DNA of 64,000 nt from Oenococcus sp. UCMA 16435 (GTDB lineage: Bacteria; Bacillota; Bacilli; Lactobacillales; Lactobacillaceae), in contig CP030868.2 of assembly GCA_004010835.2 (NCBI GenBank), positions 310,001-374,000 of the forward strand. The letters run 5' to 3'. Below, in pieces: positions 17,989 to 25,970 of the stretch; positions within the stretch are counted from its first letter, which is position 1, and every line of letters starts with the position of its first letter. A program made the position numbers and the translations under genes. Under the pieces are notes generated by a model, which searched no databases, was not told the DNA's origin, and saw only the letters and a list, made by a program, of their open reading frames with translations.

Positions 17989-18590
17989 AATAATTTTGTT
18001 TTCGCCAAAAATAAAATACTTTTCAAAAAATCTATCTAATTAAGCAAAAACGGATTATGTCAGCAGAACCAATTATATATAAATTGGACTATCAACGATA
18101 AAACTAGAATAGTCAGGTGGATGAGCAAAAAAATCAACCCTGTATGCCAACCACGAAGCATCTAAAACAGGTATTTCCTTATTCGTTAGACAGGAAAACA
18201 ACTTTAAAATGTGTTTCTATACAGTCACCTGACAGACTCAAGACAAAATAAATGACTTCAATTCAACATGCACACTCGAATATACAGAATCGAAGTCATT
18301 TATTATTAAAAAACTTTAATTAACTAAATATATGCCATAGTTATCAGGTGAACAGATATCCAAAGATCAGATCGCATTTTTCGACAAAACACCATTGAAC
18401 GTTTTAAAAGAAAAGCATGTTATAACATCACGAACGAATGACAAAATCACCTTATTTTTCTAATTATTGTTTATTTGGTACTCGGACAGATTCATAAGCG
18501 CTTTAATATCACAAAAATACTTATAATTTTATGGATTACAGTCTCCATGCACTAATGGCAATCCAAAAGGACTTAATGACTACTAATTAT
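17989..18590. other. Gene-poor region with inverted repeats and an open-frame remnant
   Basis: GTCAGGTG (18112-18119) is complementary to CACCTGAC (18226-18233); TCAGGTGA recurs near 18345. A 13-bp inverted repeat AATAAATGACTTC/GAAGTCATTTATT spans 18247-18303. Between about 18337 and 18461 a plus-strand frame reads LSGEQISKDQIAFFDKTPLN and on to a stop; it looks protein-like but has no start and no known family, so it may be a relic. Confidence 0.45.
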
Positions 18591-18911
18591 TCAACTTTCA
18601 TTTTCCAATTTATGAGTATTTTTACGTAGATAGTTAATTTTCTTCTCGTAATCATCGACAATTGCTTTTATATTTTGCTGTCCTCGCCACCCTGCATAAC
18701 CAAACAGTAACATGCCAAGTGCACCAAGTATAAATAAGACAATTCCTAAAATGTTCAGCCACAGGCTTTTAGTATGAAAGAAGTAGACTGAAACAATTCC
18801 AATCCCACTCACAGCCGTACATAGTTGAAACCAATACCCTAGATTCTTCAGCATGTGCTTTTGGTAAGTAACTTCTTTCTCATACCCTATACGCATTTCT
18901 TCGATTGTCAT
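18591..18911 (-). CDS. Small two-helix membrane protein linked to PTS IID
   Basis: A 106-residue protein with a charged N-terminus, two membrane helices (about 24-45 and 50-75) and a charged, helical C-terminal tail (IKAIVDDYEKKINYLRKNTH). It lies 33 bases after PTS IID on the same strand, so it is part of that transcript. It is not the usual ManO (DUF956) accessory protein. Function unknown. Confidence 0.6.
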   Translation of the reverse strand: MTIEEMRIGYEKEVTYQKHMLKNLGYWFQLCTAVSGIGIVSVYFFHTKSLWLNILGIVLFILGALGMLLFGYAGWRGQQNIKAIVDDYEKKINYLRKNTHKLENES

Positions 18912-18944
18912 CCGACTAAATCCTTTCTCAGTATCTGTTTTATT

Positions 18945-19790
18945 TTAGTAAGACAAACCTGGATTGAAGAAACCAACTAATACACCAATAAATGAGATAA
19001 CAACAAGAAGAACCATAGTCCAAATTGCCGACAAATGTTTCTTTGACATCAGCCACCAACAGAATAACGTTACGGCAACGGTTAGTAGTCCCGGATAAAT
19101 GCTATCAAGTTTGCTTTGGAGGTTAAGAAAAACCTTACCGTTTGTACCAGTTAATTTAAGTGAAGTAGTAACACTAACCCATGTGGCAAGAACGCCACCA
19201 ACGACCATGCTACCTACGACTCCAATAGCGTGTCTGATGGCGGCACCTTGTTTCCCAACTAGAAAGCTAACGGCAGTGTCACCAAGTTTATAACCTCGAA
19301 AATAAAGAAAACGCTGACCAAAATAAGCAATTAAAACCCATGCAATGATATAAAATATTGCACCAATTGGCGAGCCTCCTGAAGACATACCCAAGGAAAT
19401 ACCCAATAGTATAGGGATTAAAGTACCATCGATTAATGAATCACCAATACCAGCAATCGGGCCCATTAAACCCGCTCGCATATCGTTAATCGTTTCGCCA
19501 TCAATGTCTTTTCCGCTAGACCGAGCTTCTTCCATGCTGGCAGTGGTTCCTATAATAACTGACCCCAACATTGGATTGGTGTTAAAGAATGCGGTATAAG
19601 CATGAATAGCTTTGACTTGATCTTCGTGTTTAGGATACAATTTTTTAATAATTGGCAGCATCGAAGCCATATAGCCAAATGTCTGCATGTGTTCCTGAGA
19701 AAAGCAAGTCAAGGCACCCCAAAACCAAAGATGAAATGAATGGCTGAGTGTCTTATGATCGAGTCGCTTTACGTCTTGAGTTTTTTCCAT
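18945..19790 (-). CDS. PTS mannose/fructose/sorbose family IID component (orphan)
   Basis: A 281-residue membrane protein of the mannose-type phosphotransferase system. SFHLWFWGALTCFSQEHMQTFGYMASMLP, FFNTNPMLGSVIIGTTASMEE and GPIAGIGDSLIDGTLIPILLGI are conserved IID segments; the length is normal. IID works only together with a IIC subunit and IIA/IIB enzymes, and none is encoded here. Instead the upstream gene keeps just the IIC tail fused to another protein, and AGGAGG in that tail serves as the ribosome site of IID. It is therefore probably a leftover of a deleted operon, though its own frame is intact. Confidence 0.9.
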   Translation of the reverse strand: MEKTQDVKRLDHKTLSHSFHLWFWGALTCFSQEHMQTFGYMASMLPIIKKLYPKHEDQVKAIHAYTAFFNTNPMLGSVIIGTTASMEEARSSGKDIDGETINDMRAGLMGPIAGIGDSLIDGTLIPILLGISLGMSSGGSPIGAIFYIIAWVLIAYFGQRFLYFRGYKLGDTAVSFLVGKQGAAIRHAIGVVGSMVVGGVLATWVSVTTSLKLTGTNGKVFLNLQSKLDSIYPGLLTVAVTLFCWWLMSKKHLSAIWTMVLLVVISFIGVLVGFFNPGLSY

Positions 19791-19792
19791 AA

Positions 19793-20182
19793 TTAGATAT
19801 CCTCCTCATCATCGCTACCTGCTCCTTGAGTTACAGCAGTATTACCACCTGACGGTCCGGAACCCTTCTTTCTATATGAAGGTGAAATATCGTAGCCTAT
19901 ATTTCCGCCAAATTCTAGTGCTTGTCTACGAATTCTCGTAACGCCCAAAACGTTTGATTTATCGTCAACCAACCAAAAAGTCGACTGGGCTACCCAACCT
20001 TTGGGTAAATTAATTCCTTGACCTTGTTTCTCCAAAGTATTTATATATTGGTCAAAATTGCCTAAAGCTAATCTATATTTTTTGTAATAAGATGGTTCGC
20101 CATCTGTTAAATAAGACTCAACATACTTATGAAAGCTTTGTTGATATTCAATTTTTGGTTTGTCTAAAAATAATTTTGTCAT
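19793..20182 (-). CDS. Chimera: GNAT acetyltransferase N-terminus fused to PTS IIC C-terminal tail
   Basis: A 129-residue open frame. Residues 1-106 are the first part of a GNAT-family acetyltransferase (FWLVDDKSNVLGVTRIRR, then GGNIGYDISPSYRKKG), which stops at the point where the acetyl-CoA loop (normally G-x-G-T) should follow. From about residue 107 the sequence becomes SGPSGG...SDDEEDI, a glycine-rich stretch with an acidic end like those at the C-terminus of mannose-family IIC proteins, two bases before the IID start. This looks like a deletion that removed the rest of the acetyltransferase and IIA, IIB and most of IIC. AAAGGA precedes the ATG. It is unlikely to be an active enzyme. Confidence 0.75.
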   Translation of the reverse strand: MTKLFLDKPKIEYQQSFHKYVESYLTDGEPSYYKKYRLALGNFDQYINTLEKQGQGINLPKGWVAQSTFWLVDDKSNVLGVTRIRRQALEFGGNIGYDISPSYRKKGSGPSGGNTAVTQGAGSDDEEDI

Positions 20183-20225
20183 CGTATTCCTTTAAAACTA
20201 AATAATAAATGAATAGATCAAGGAA

Positions 20226-20441
20226 TTAATTGTTTTCGTTTTTAGAAAATTTAATTGTTTTATTTTTTAAAGATATTTTATTAACCGAATAACCATAATC
20301 GAGTAATTCTTTTTTATAATTCAAAAAAGAATGATCGATCTCAAATCCAAGAATCTGTTTTATATGATCAAAAGACAAAAAGAAATCTTCTTGATCTAAC
20401 TTTTTTATGTGATCCCAAAGAGGCGTATACTTGCTTGTCAT
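20226..20441 (-). CDS. Small protein of unknown function, 71 residues
   Basis: Begins MTSKYTPLWDHIKKLDQEDF, continues FSFDHIKQILGFEID and ends in a lysine-rich strand (KISLKNKTIKFSKNE). The PLWxxI opening and the HIKQILGF helix recall a widespread group of small uncharacterised bacterial proteins (DUF7662-like, from memory, unchecked). No strong ribosome site. It lies between a GNAT gene and the GNAT/IIC chimera, 39 and 43 bases from them, so it is probably cotranscribed. Confidence 0.55.
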   Translation of the reverse strand: MTSKYTPLWDHIKKLDQEDFFLSFDHIKQILGFEIDHSFLNYKKELLDYGYSVNKISLKNKTIKFSKNENN

Positions 20442-20480
20442 CTATATTATCCATTCCCTGTTAATAATTATTTAAAAGTT

Positions 20481-20984
20481 CTAATTGTCAAAGATTTTTG
20501 CCATGTATAATTCGTTAATATAATTCTGTTTTTGAAAAATGGAATCTTGGCGTATTCCTTCAACAACAAAACCATGTTTTTTATAAAGCTTTTGAGCGAT
20601 TAAATTATCCTGCATAACGGTTAGTTCTAAGCGGTGAAGATGATTGTTAAATGCCCATCGATTCATCGAACTAAAGAGTTGGTCACCTATGCCCTTATGC
20701 CTTGCTTCTTTCAAAACACCAACAACAACATATCCAAGGTGCTGAATTTTTTTAAAATAAGGTCTATCAACAGTTAAATTACCGACAATTTTACCAGTTT
20801 GATCTTCAGCCAGCAGCCACAGTCCTTGATCTTTGTTTAATTGTTTAATTTTATTTTCGATGTCCAAACAATCATCTTGGCGTTCCTCAGGGTATAAAAG
20901 CATTAAATCAGTTTGCCAATCTAATTCTTTTTGAAATTCCAATATTTCTTGCGCATCAGAAACAACTGCCTGCTTAATTAACAA
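20481..20984 (-). CDS. GNAT-family N-acetyltransferase
   Basis: A 167-residue enzyme that moves an acetyl group from acetyl-CoA to an amine. The core reads GYVVVGVLKEARHKGIGDQL (acetyl-CoA loop RHKGIG) and then HRLELTVMQDNLIAQKLYKKHGF, typical of the RimI/RimJ-like branch. A TTG at 20984 is the best start because GGAGTG lies just upstream; an earlier in-frame TTG at 20996 would overlap that site. It opens a possible operon that runs through the 71-residue gene, the chimera, PTS IID and the two-helix protein. Confidence 0.85.
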   Translation of the reverse strand: MLIKQAVVSDAQEILEFQKELDWQTDLMLLYPEERQDDCLDIENKIKQLNKDQGLWLLAEDQTGKIVGNLTVDRPYFKKIQHLGYVVVGVLKEARHKGIGDQLFSSMNRWAFNNHLHRLELTVMQDNLIAQKLYKKHGFVVEGIRQDSIFQKQNYINELYMAKIFDN

Positions 20985-21132
20985 AATCCACTCCAAATCA
21001 ATTTAAAAAACTTTAATTGCATAAAATTATAACAAATCATTTCTCAAAAATAGGAATTATCTAAAATAAAGATAAATCATATCATTGAACAAAAATATGT
21101 AAACTGTTTTAAAAAATTGTCATTTTTTCAAT

Positions 21133-21203
21133 AAAAAAAGCCTTTTGCAGAGTTGTTTCAAACAACAAGGTTTATTATAATAACTCAGTGTAAGCGCATA
21201 CAA
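21133..21203. promoter_or_regulatory. Two-faced promoter, copy 1
   Basis: Plus strand: TTGTTT (21153-21158), 17 bases, TATAAT (21176-21181). Minus strand: TTGTAT (21203-21198), 18 bases, TATAAT (21179-21174). The two -10 boxes overlap in ATTATAAT. The minus transcript would be only about 35 nt, a hairpin with GTTGTTTCAAACAAC ending in seven T residues (21133-21139). Confidence 0.55.
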
Positions 21204-21395
21204 TATATGTCGCTTACAGTTTTAGTTTCATGTGTTTCAAATTTAAATTGTAGTAGTTGTAAGTGTTTGTTTAAATAACCATTGTTGATGATAAAGGTAG
21301 TGGTTATGAATATTCAAATTGTACTATTTTAAATAATCAAAATAATCTAATGAAAATAAAATTGCTCCTGATTTAATCTATCAGGAGTTTTATTT
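21188..21395 (+). ncRNA. Candidate structured small RNA, copy 1 (about 208 nt)
   Basis: Predicted to start at about 21188. Hairpin 1 at the 5' end: GTAAGCG (21190-21196) with CGCTTAC (21211-21217). Hairpin 2: TAACCATT (21276-21283) with AGTGGTTA (21299-21306), loop containing GATGA. A terminator CTCCTGAT/ATCAGGAG (21365-21387) ends in T-rich sequence. An 8-codon frame after GGTAGTGG is possible but too short to judge. A second unit 330 bases downstream has the same order of elements with different stem bases. Confidence 0.55.
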
Positions 21396-21410
21396 TATAA
21401 ATCGATTATT

Positions 21411-21537
21411 AAAAAACAGCCATTTTAACGGCTGTTAATCATAGGAAAAACGGATTTTTAAATAAAGGAGAACCTCTGCGAGGGCGTTGTTTCAAGCGCC
21501 AAGTTCTATTATAATACATTAATGTAAGCGCATACAA
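21411..21537. promoter_or_regulatory. Two-faced promoter, copy 2, with minus-strand RNA
   Basis: Plus strand: TTGTTT (21487-21492), 17 bases, TATAAT (21510-21515). Minus strand: TTGTAT (21537-21532), 18 bases, TATAAT (21513-21508). The minus transcript would run from about 21501, through a hairpin GGCGCTT...GCGCC-type stem, to the terminator AACAGCC/GGCTGTT (21415-21436) with six T residues, about 91 nt. Confidence 0.55.
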
Positions 21538-21704
21538 AATATGTCTTACAAAGTTAGTTTTTGATTAAAATCTCTAAATTAAAACCGCTGCCAATGATGA
21601 CAGCGGCTGTAGCAAAAAATACCTTCTCAGGATTTTTTGTGTGTCATTTTGACACAAATCAATTATACAAAAACTCTTGGTTTTCGTTCACCGGGAGTTT
21701 TTTG
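21522..21704 (+). ncRNA. Candidate structured small RNA, copy 2 (about 183 nt)
   Basis: Hairpin 1: TGTAAG (21523-21528) with CTTACA (21545-21550). Hairpin 2: CCGCTG (21585-21590) with CAGCGG (21601-21606), loop containing GATGA as in copy 1. A third hairpin TGTGTC/GACACA lies near 21640-21656. Terminator ACTCTTGG/CCGGGAGT (21673-21698) with six T residues. Stems differ from copy 1 in bases but keep pairing, which supports an RNA rather than a protein product. Confidence 0.55.
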
Positions 21705-22033
21705 TTTCTAAACTTTATTTTTGTTTTTTATTAGCTTCCATTTAAATCAATAAGTAAATCTTTTCGCCAATTTCAGATATCTTGTGGATTCGATCCCCTC
21801 AACAAGTGTTGTCTTAGATCTGTTGAGGCCAATCAAAACGGTAACATTAACTAGCCGAAATTCTTTTAAAAACAACTGCCGACGTTATTGATTATCAGAC
21901 CCTAGTTCCAGAAAATAGTCGAGTCCTGTCTTGGCAGATGATTATAATGATTAAAATTTCCCTGTTAGATTAGAACAAAAACCAGACAAGTTATAACTTG
22001 TACTTGATATATGTATTCTTAATATTAAGCAAT

Positions 22034-22152
22034 AAAAAACCGCTACTAATTAAATAGTGGCGGTCCCAATATCGATCTTTTCATTAACCGATATCACATG
22101 AAAACTGAATTAGTCAATAAGAATAATTTAGTTTTAGGTATCAAAGATACCT
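22034..22152 (-). ncRNA. Candidate small RNA B (about 119 nt)
   Basis: On the minus strand the extended -10 TGGTAAAAT (22167-22159) predicts a start at 22152, which is the first base of a perfect hairpin AGGTATC-TTT-GATACCT (22136-22152). The middle holds GACTAATTCAG and an ATATCG/CGATAT stem; the end is the terminator ACCGCCACTA/TAGTAGCGGT (22039-22064) with six T residues. Same plan as RNA A at 16.4 kb. The terminator could also serve the acyltransferase gene that ends at 22243. Confidence 0.55.
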
Positions 22153-22242
22153 ACAGTAATTTTACCAAATCAATTAAAGATATGAATATTTTTGCAATGA
22201 AAAATTAAACCAAACTACATGAATTTTGTGGGACAAATAAAA

Positions 22243-23481
22243 TCATCTTTCGAAAGTCGATGATCCGGACAAGCGTGCACTAATAGCCTGAAACGGATGC
22301 CAATTCGGTCGGCCCACTAAAAATCCAAATGGTGGTATCTTGTAGCAGAACCAGGCAATCATAAATGAGATAGCGATCACGATCACCCAACCAACCGGAA
22401 TTAACGCTATCATAATCCAATCAGGAAGCGATAATACAGATAATAACCAACTAAGTACTAATAAACCAAGTGTTTGATTAAGGTACATACCAAAACTAAC
22501 TTTCACTGCCCTGTTTATAAAGTTTTCAAGCCATTTAGGAAAACCACGTTGGCGAAAAGAGGCATATTTTTTTCCGAGCCAAAAAATAAGGCTAAGCATT
22601 ACAATGTCATAACAAGCGATATAAGGTTGATGAAGGGACAACGAACTATCACTATTAATTCCAAGAATTTGTTGATCCCAAATACGATAATAAGCAATCA
22701 TACCAATAGCCATAACTATGGCAAGAGGAATAATTACTCGAATATATCGTTGCAAAAACGAGTAAATTCCTCGATAATGCAAGCAGGTATAAACACCATA
22801 AATCATGTAGAATTGATACGCAAAAATGTTGATGCTTGTGGCTTTAAACCAATAAGGCCAGTTGGAAATATCTATTTGTGGCATAGCAAATTTAACAAAG
22901 AAAACTAAAATCAATTGGCAAATAAAACTAATAAACAAAATTTTGTTGTGAGAATGCGGCCATTTTTTAAAAAACCAAACAATTATTGGAAACAGCAGGT
23001 ACAGTTGCATTACTAATAACATATAGTACATATAGAAACTACTTCCGTGCATAATTAGTGTTAAATATTTGTTTCCAAAATTACTCAGTTGGTAATTGGG
23101 ATCACCTAAAGCAATCATTAGTAGCATTAGCAAGGCATTCCATGTTAAATATGGCCATAAGCTGCCATTAAATCGTTTTTTAAAAAAAGCCGGCCAGTCA
23201 TTGCGATTGAAATAAGTTAGGGTTAAAACAACTCCACTGATAAATATAAATCCCATACGCGTGTAGTGAAACATGACGCGTAAACTGCGAATGGTATAGT
23301 ATGTATCGCTTTGCGACATTGCAAGGGTAAATTTATTAACTGTATGATTAAATAAAACTCCAAAAGTAAAAAAAATTCGCATAAAATCAATTTCATGTAA
23401 ATGAGTTCGGTGAGATTGCTTCGATGTATCGGTTTGTGTCAAAGAATCATCTTCTTTCGTGGTTTGTTTTGATAGCCACAA
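22243..23481 (-). CDS. Acyltransferase 3 family membrane protein (OafA-like)
   Basis: About 412 residues with 10 membrane helices. HEIDFMRIFFTFGVLFNHTVNKF contains the conserved first-helix region with the catalytic-type histidine, and LTYFNRNDWPAFFKKR supplies the arginine motif. This family O-acylates surface sugars, peptidoglycan or other extracellular targets. The start is uncertain: the upstream TTG at 23481 has no ribosome site, and the first 27 residues are polar and may be untranslated. The product acceptor cannot be inferred from neighbours. Confidence 0.82.
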   Translation of the reverse strand: MWLSKQTTKEDDSLTQTDTSKQSHRTHLHEIDFMRIFFTFGVLFNHTVNKFTLAMSQSDTYYTIRSLRVMFHYTRMGFIFISGVVLTLTYFNRNDWPAFFKKRFNGSLWPYLTWNALLMLLMIALGDPNYQLSNFGNKYLTLIMHGSSFYMYYMLLVMQLYLLFPIIVWFFKKWPHSHNKILFISFICQLILVFFVKFAMPQIDISNWPYWFKATSINIFAYQFYMIYGVYTCLHYRGIYSFLQRYIRVIIPLAIVMAIGMIAYYRIWDQQILGINSDSSLSLHQPYIACYDIVMLSLIFWLGKKYASFRQRGFPKWLENFINRAVKVSFGMYLNQTLGLLVLSWLLSVLSLPDWIMIALIPVGWVIVIAISFMIAWFCYKIPPFGFLVGRPNWHPFQAISARLSGSSTFER

Positions 23482-23825
23482 TTGTAGGCAATTACTAAGA
23501 ACTTAAATTTAAATGTAGATTAATTTTAGAATTGAAAAATTTGAATATAAGCAAAAGCTAACAGTAAAATTATTAAAAAACAAAAACAAAAATCATAACA
23601 AAATTAGTTTCCTCTTTTTCACATACTGATAATTTTTAGACCAATTAGAATTTGAAGAATATTATTTATAATTGTGGTTTTTGTATTAAGAACAAAGATC
23701 GGCCTGCTTAAATATATAAATACATTGACCTTAGTTTTATTCCAAAGCCAAAAAGATAATATGTCCTGAAAATAAAAATTGCATCCAATCATAAGACTGA
23801 ATGCTGTAATAAATCATTAAATAGA
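23482..23825. other. AT-rich intergenic region, about 340 bases
   Basis: No gene, repeat or hairpin of note was seen. It should contain the acyltransferase promoter and the end of the 279-residue gene transcript. Confidence 0.5.
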
Positions 23826-24665
23826 TTAAAAAATACCAGGAAAATTCGTTTTTATATACTTCACAGCAAAAGACTTTCCGGACTCGGAAATAATTTGGAT
23901 GATCGTATCAAACCCTTTTTTTAAATTTGGATGTCCATTTAAAAAACTTTTTAATCTCGTTCTATCAAAATTCCCATTTTCCGAAATTGAATTTAGAAAG
24001 CCCCTAAGCTGCAAAATATCATCATCAGAAAGACTAATTAAATTTTGACTGAATTCACTTAGCACCTTATTTCTTTGTATTTGTATACTGATATTTTTAT
24101 TAATGTATTTAAAAATAATTCGATTGTTATTATTACCAATTTGACCATTTCCGACTATTGCAGAGTTAATAATACTTGGATTGGAAAAATCTTTTTTATT
24201 TTCATTAAAGTAATTATTTATCTCAGTCAAATTAGTTGCAGACAAAATGTTGTAGCCCTTATCAGTGACTAAAATGCTTTCAGGCTTATAAATAATTATT
24301 CCTTTTTTGGTAGCCTTTGTTTTCTGATTGAAATTTATTAAGTCGTTGTCATTCAAGTAATTTAATAAATTTAATTTTGTTTGAGTAATAGTGGATAATT
24401 TATTAAATTCGCTATTAAAAATTTCTTCTAAAACTTCAAACGATTCAAGGCGTATCAAAAATTCTTTTCCCTTTGACGTAAGTTTGGGATTTAACCAATA
24501 AGAGTACCAATTTCCACCAAAATTTGGTTTTCCAACAAATAATTGTTCACCAGAAAGGCTATTGATATTATCTTTATATCGGTTTAGAAAAGCAGCTTCA
24601 ATTTGTGTTTTTCCAGAATTGAACTCTCTCAAAATTTTCAGATCATTGATCAAATCATTAGTCAT
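23826..24665 (-). CDS. Protein of unknown function, 279 residues
   Basis: Not recognised. Soluble, with no membrane helix. The N-terminal half looks like two winged-helix-type units, each ending in a K-G-x-x sequence (LNPKLTSKGKEFLIRLE at about 57-73 and ILVTDKGYNILSATN at about 131-145). A linker with SAIVGNGQIGNNNNRIIF (168-185) resembles the beta-helical GN-repeat linkers of some surface- or effector-like proteins. The C-terminus is helical. AAGGGATG precedes the ATG. A stand-alone accessory gene. Confidence 0.6.
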   Translation of the reverse strand: MTNDLINDLKILREFNSGKTQIEAAFLNRYKDNINSLSGEQLFVGKPNFGGNWYSYWLNPKLTSKGKEFLIRLESFEVLEEIFNSEFNKLSTITQTKLNLLNYLNDNDLINFNQKTKATKKGIIIYKPESILVTDKGYNILSATNLTEINNYFNENKKDFSNPSIINSAIVGNGQIGNNNNRIIFKYINKNISIQIQRNKVLSEFSQNLISLSDDDILQLRGFLNSISENGNFDRTRLKSFLNGHPNLKKGFDTIIQIISESGKSFAVKYIKTNFPGIF

Positions 24666-24741
24666 TTAAATGACATCCCTTATATTTTTTAGCCAGATAA
24701 TTCCGACAATTAAATTTTATTATTTTTGATTATCAAATGAA

Positions 24742-24766
24742 ACAAAAAAACAGCTTTACAGCTGTT
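24742..24766 (-). terminator. Terminator overlapping a stop codon
   Basis: Minus-strand hairpin AACAGCT/AGCTGTT (24749-24766) followed by seven T residues. It includes the last codons and stop of the 92-residue gene. Confidence 0.8.
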
Positions 24767-25034
24767 CTAATGCTTCTTTATTTAGCCTCGCCTGCAGTCT
24801 TTCTATCGTTTCATGATCCTTGTCATAGACCGTGTAAACTGCAAACAAATGTGTTTCCCCATCGGCTAAAGCGGCAATGCTGCCACTATCTGCAATCGAT
24901 ATTTGATCATTGCTAAAATCCATATCGACAACATCATCATCGCTTTCTTTAGCTTTTAAGATTATCTCCTTAACGGCTTTCTGAATTGTAGGATTTAGTT
25001 CATTAATGCTTGCTCTTAAATTATTCACAATCAT
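24756..25034 (-). CDS. Protein of unknown function, 92 residues
   Basis: Not recognised. Small, acidic, soluble: an N-terminal helix (LRASINELNPTIQKAVKEII), an acidic turn (ESDDDVVDMDF) and a probable sheet (DETHLFAVYTVYD-like region, residues 62-74) ending in a helix. The stop codon lies inside the terminator hairpin. Its ribosome site is weak. Confidence 0.5.
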   Translation of the reverse strand: MIVNNLRASINELNPTIQKAVKEIILKAKESDDDVVDMDFSNDQISIADSGSIAALADGETHLFAVYTVYDKDHETIERLQARLNKEALEQL

Positions 25035-25257
25035 TCATTGTAGGACAGATATTTCTATCTTTAAGTTAACGAATACTATTTAATAATTAATCATTAAGAA
25101 TCCTCAAGTTAATGCGAGGTTTATTAATCAGGGATGAGATTAAATATAATAAACAGTATATTTTATTTTCTATTCCGGTGTTCCGTTAAAATAGACTGAG
25201 GATAAGCTTTAATCATATCGAGTTTATGACTAATAAAAAAAAGGAGAATCACCTTAG

Positions 25258-25545
25258 ATGAAACACGAGATCGTAGCCATCAAACTTTCCAAAAACAATC
25301 AACGAATTATCGGAGTGAAAATTAAACAAAGCAAATTAAAGCAAACCTTTGGAGTGCCGGATATAGTTGAAGCTTTTGATGTAACCAACAGAATTAAAAA
25401 AAGTGATAAATATTTTTATAAAGATCAGCAGGGCCATGAAGCCGAAGTAGAATTCGTAGACAGACACGATATATTAAAAGCCTATATAAAAACTGCTGGT
25501 GAACCAACAAAAACTGATAATCTGAGAAATTTACCCACTTTTTAA
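25258..25545 (+). CDS. DUF3892 domain protein
   Basis: A 95-residue protein matching DUF3892: opening EIVAIKLSKNNQRIIGVKI, a central region ending in KYFYKDQQGHEAEVEFVDR and the closing TDNLRNLPTF motif. A second member lies at 29544-29870. AAAGGAG stands 11 bases before the ATG, a somewhat long gap. Function is unknown for the family. Confidence 0.8.
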   Translation: MKHEIVAIKLSKNNQRIIGVKIKQSKLKQTFGVPDIVEAFDVTNRIKKSDKYFYKDQQGHEAEVEFVDRHDILKAYIKTAGEPTKTDNLRNLPTF

Positions 25546-25970
25546 AGACTGGAAAATTCTTAGATATTATATGTTAGTCCTCATCGTAAATAAAATAATT
25601 GCAAGAGCCATATAAGTTAAAAAAGACAAAAAAGCTTAAACTGATCGGCTGGTACTTTTATTCAAAAAAACTATTTTGATTGAAAATAAATAAAAACTGT
25701 TGAATCATTCAACAGTTGAAACTCACTTTTTAGATTTGAGCTTTATTGATTTTAAAGACCAATAAATATTATACAAAAAAACACTCACCAAAATAATCCA
25801 GCTTGTTGAAACAAATTAATAATATATTAATGCAAACTGTATTTGAATATTGATCTTTAGTACCCACGAACATTATATGTAATTGCTTTACAACCTTATT
25901 GACTGCAAATTGATTAGGACCATTTATAATCTTGCCAAATTTTTAATTGAATAAATATAAAATAACTGTC
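25546..25970. other. Intergenic region with a possible short minus-strand transcript
   Basis: On the minus strand TTCAAA, 17 bases and TATTAT (about 25855-25825) predict a start near 25818, and the transcript would end at the terminator at 25695-25717. It includes a frame encoding a hydrophobic stretch with a basic tail (WIILVSVFLYNIYW...KLKSKK) but with no ATG and no good ribosome site. Confidence 0.35.
25690..25717 (-). terminator. Terminator on the minus strand
   Basis: AACTGTTGAAT paired with ATTCAACAGTT (25695-25717), near-perfect with a one- to three-base loop, followed by TTTTTATTTATTTT on the minus strand. It may end the frameshifted hydrolase transcript or a short RNA. Confidence 0.7.

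Larger units (their letters stand above)
20985..22242. other. Gene-poor region of 1.26 kb with clustered small-RNA candidates
   Basis: No protein gene is supported. It contains two related units (21130-21395 and 21408-21704), each with a two-faced promoter and a structured plus-strand RNA, and one minus-strand RNA candidate (22034-22152). These are listed separately. The stretch 21705-22020 shows nothing else. Confidence 0.6.

Noticed and set aside
21780..21830. GATTCGATCCCCTCAACA, recalling a tRNA T-arm and 3' end
   Set aside because: No D-arm, anticodon arm or acceptor partner could be found on either strand.
22474..22908. Plus-strand open frame of 144 codons
   Set aside because: It lies wholly opposite the acyltransferase gene and its protein has no domain-like pattern; a shadow frame.
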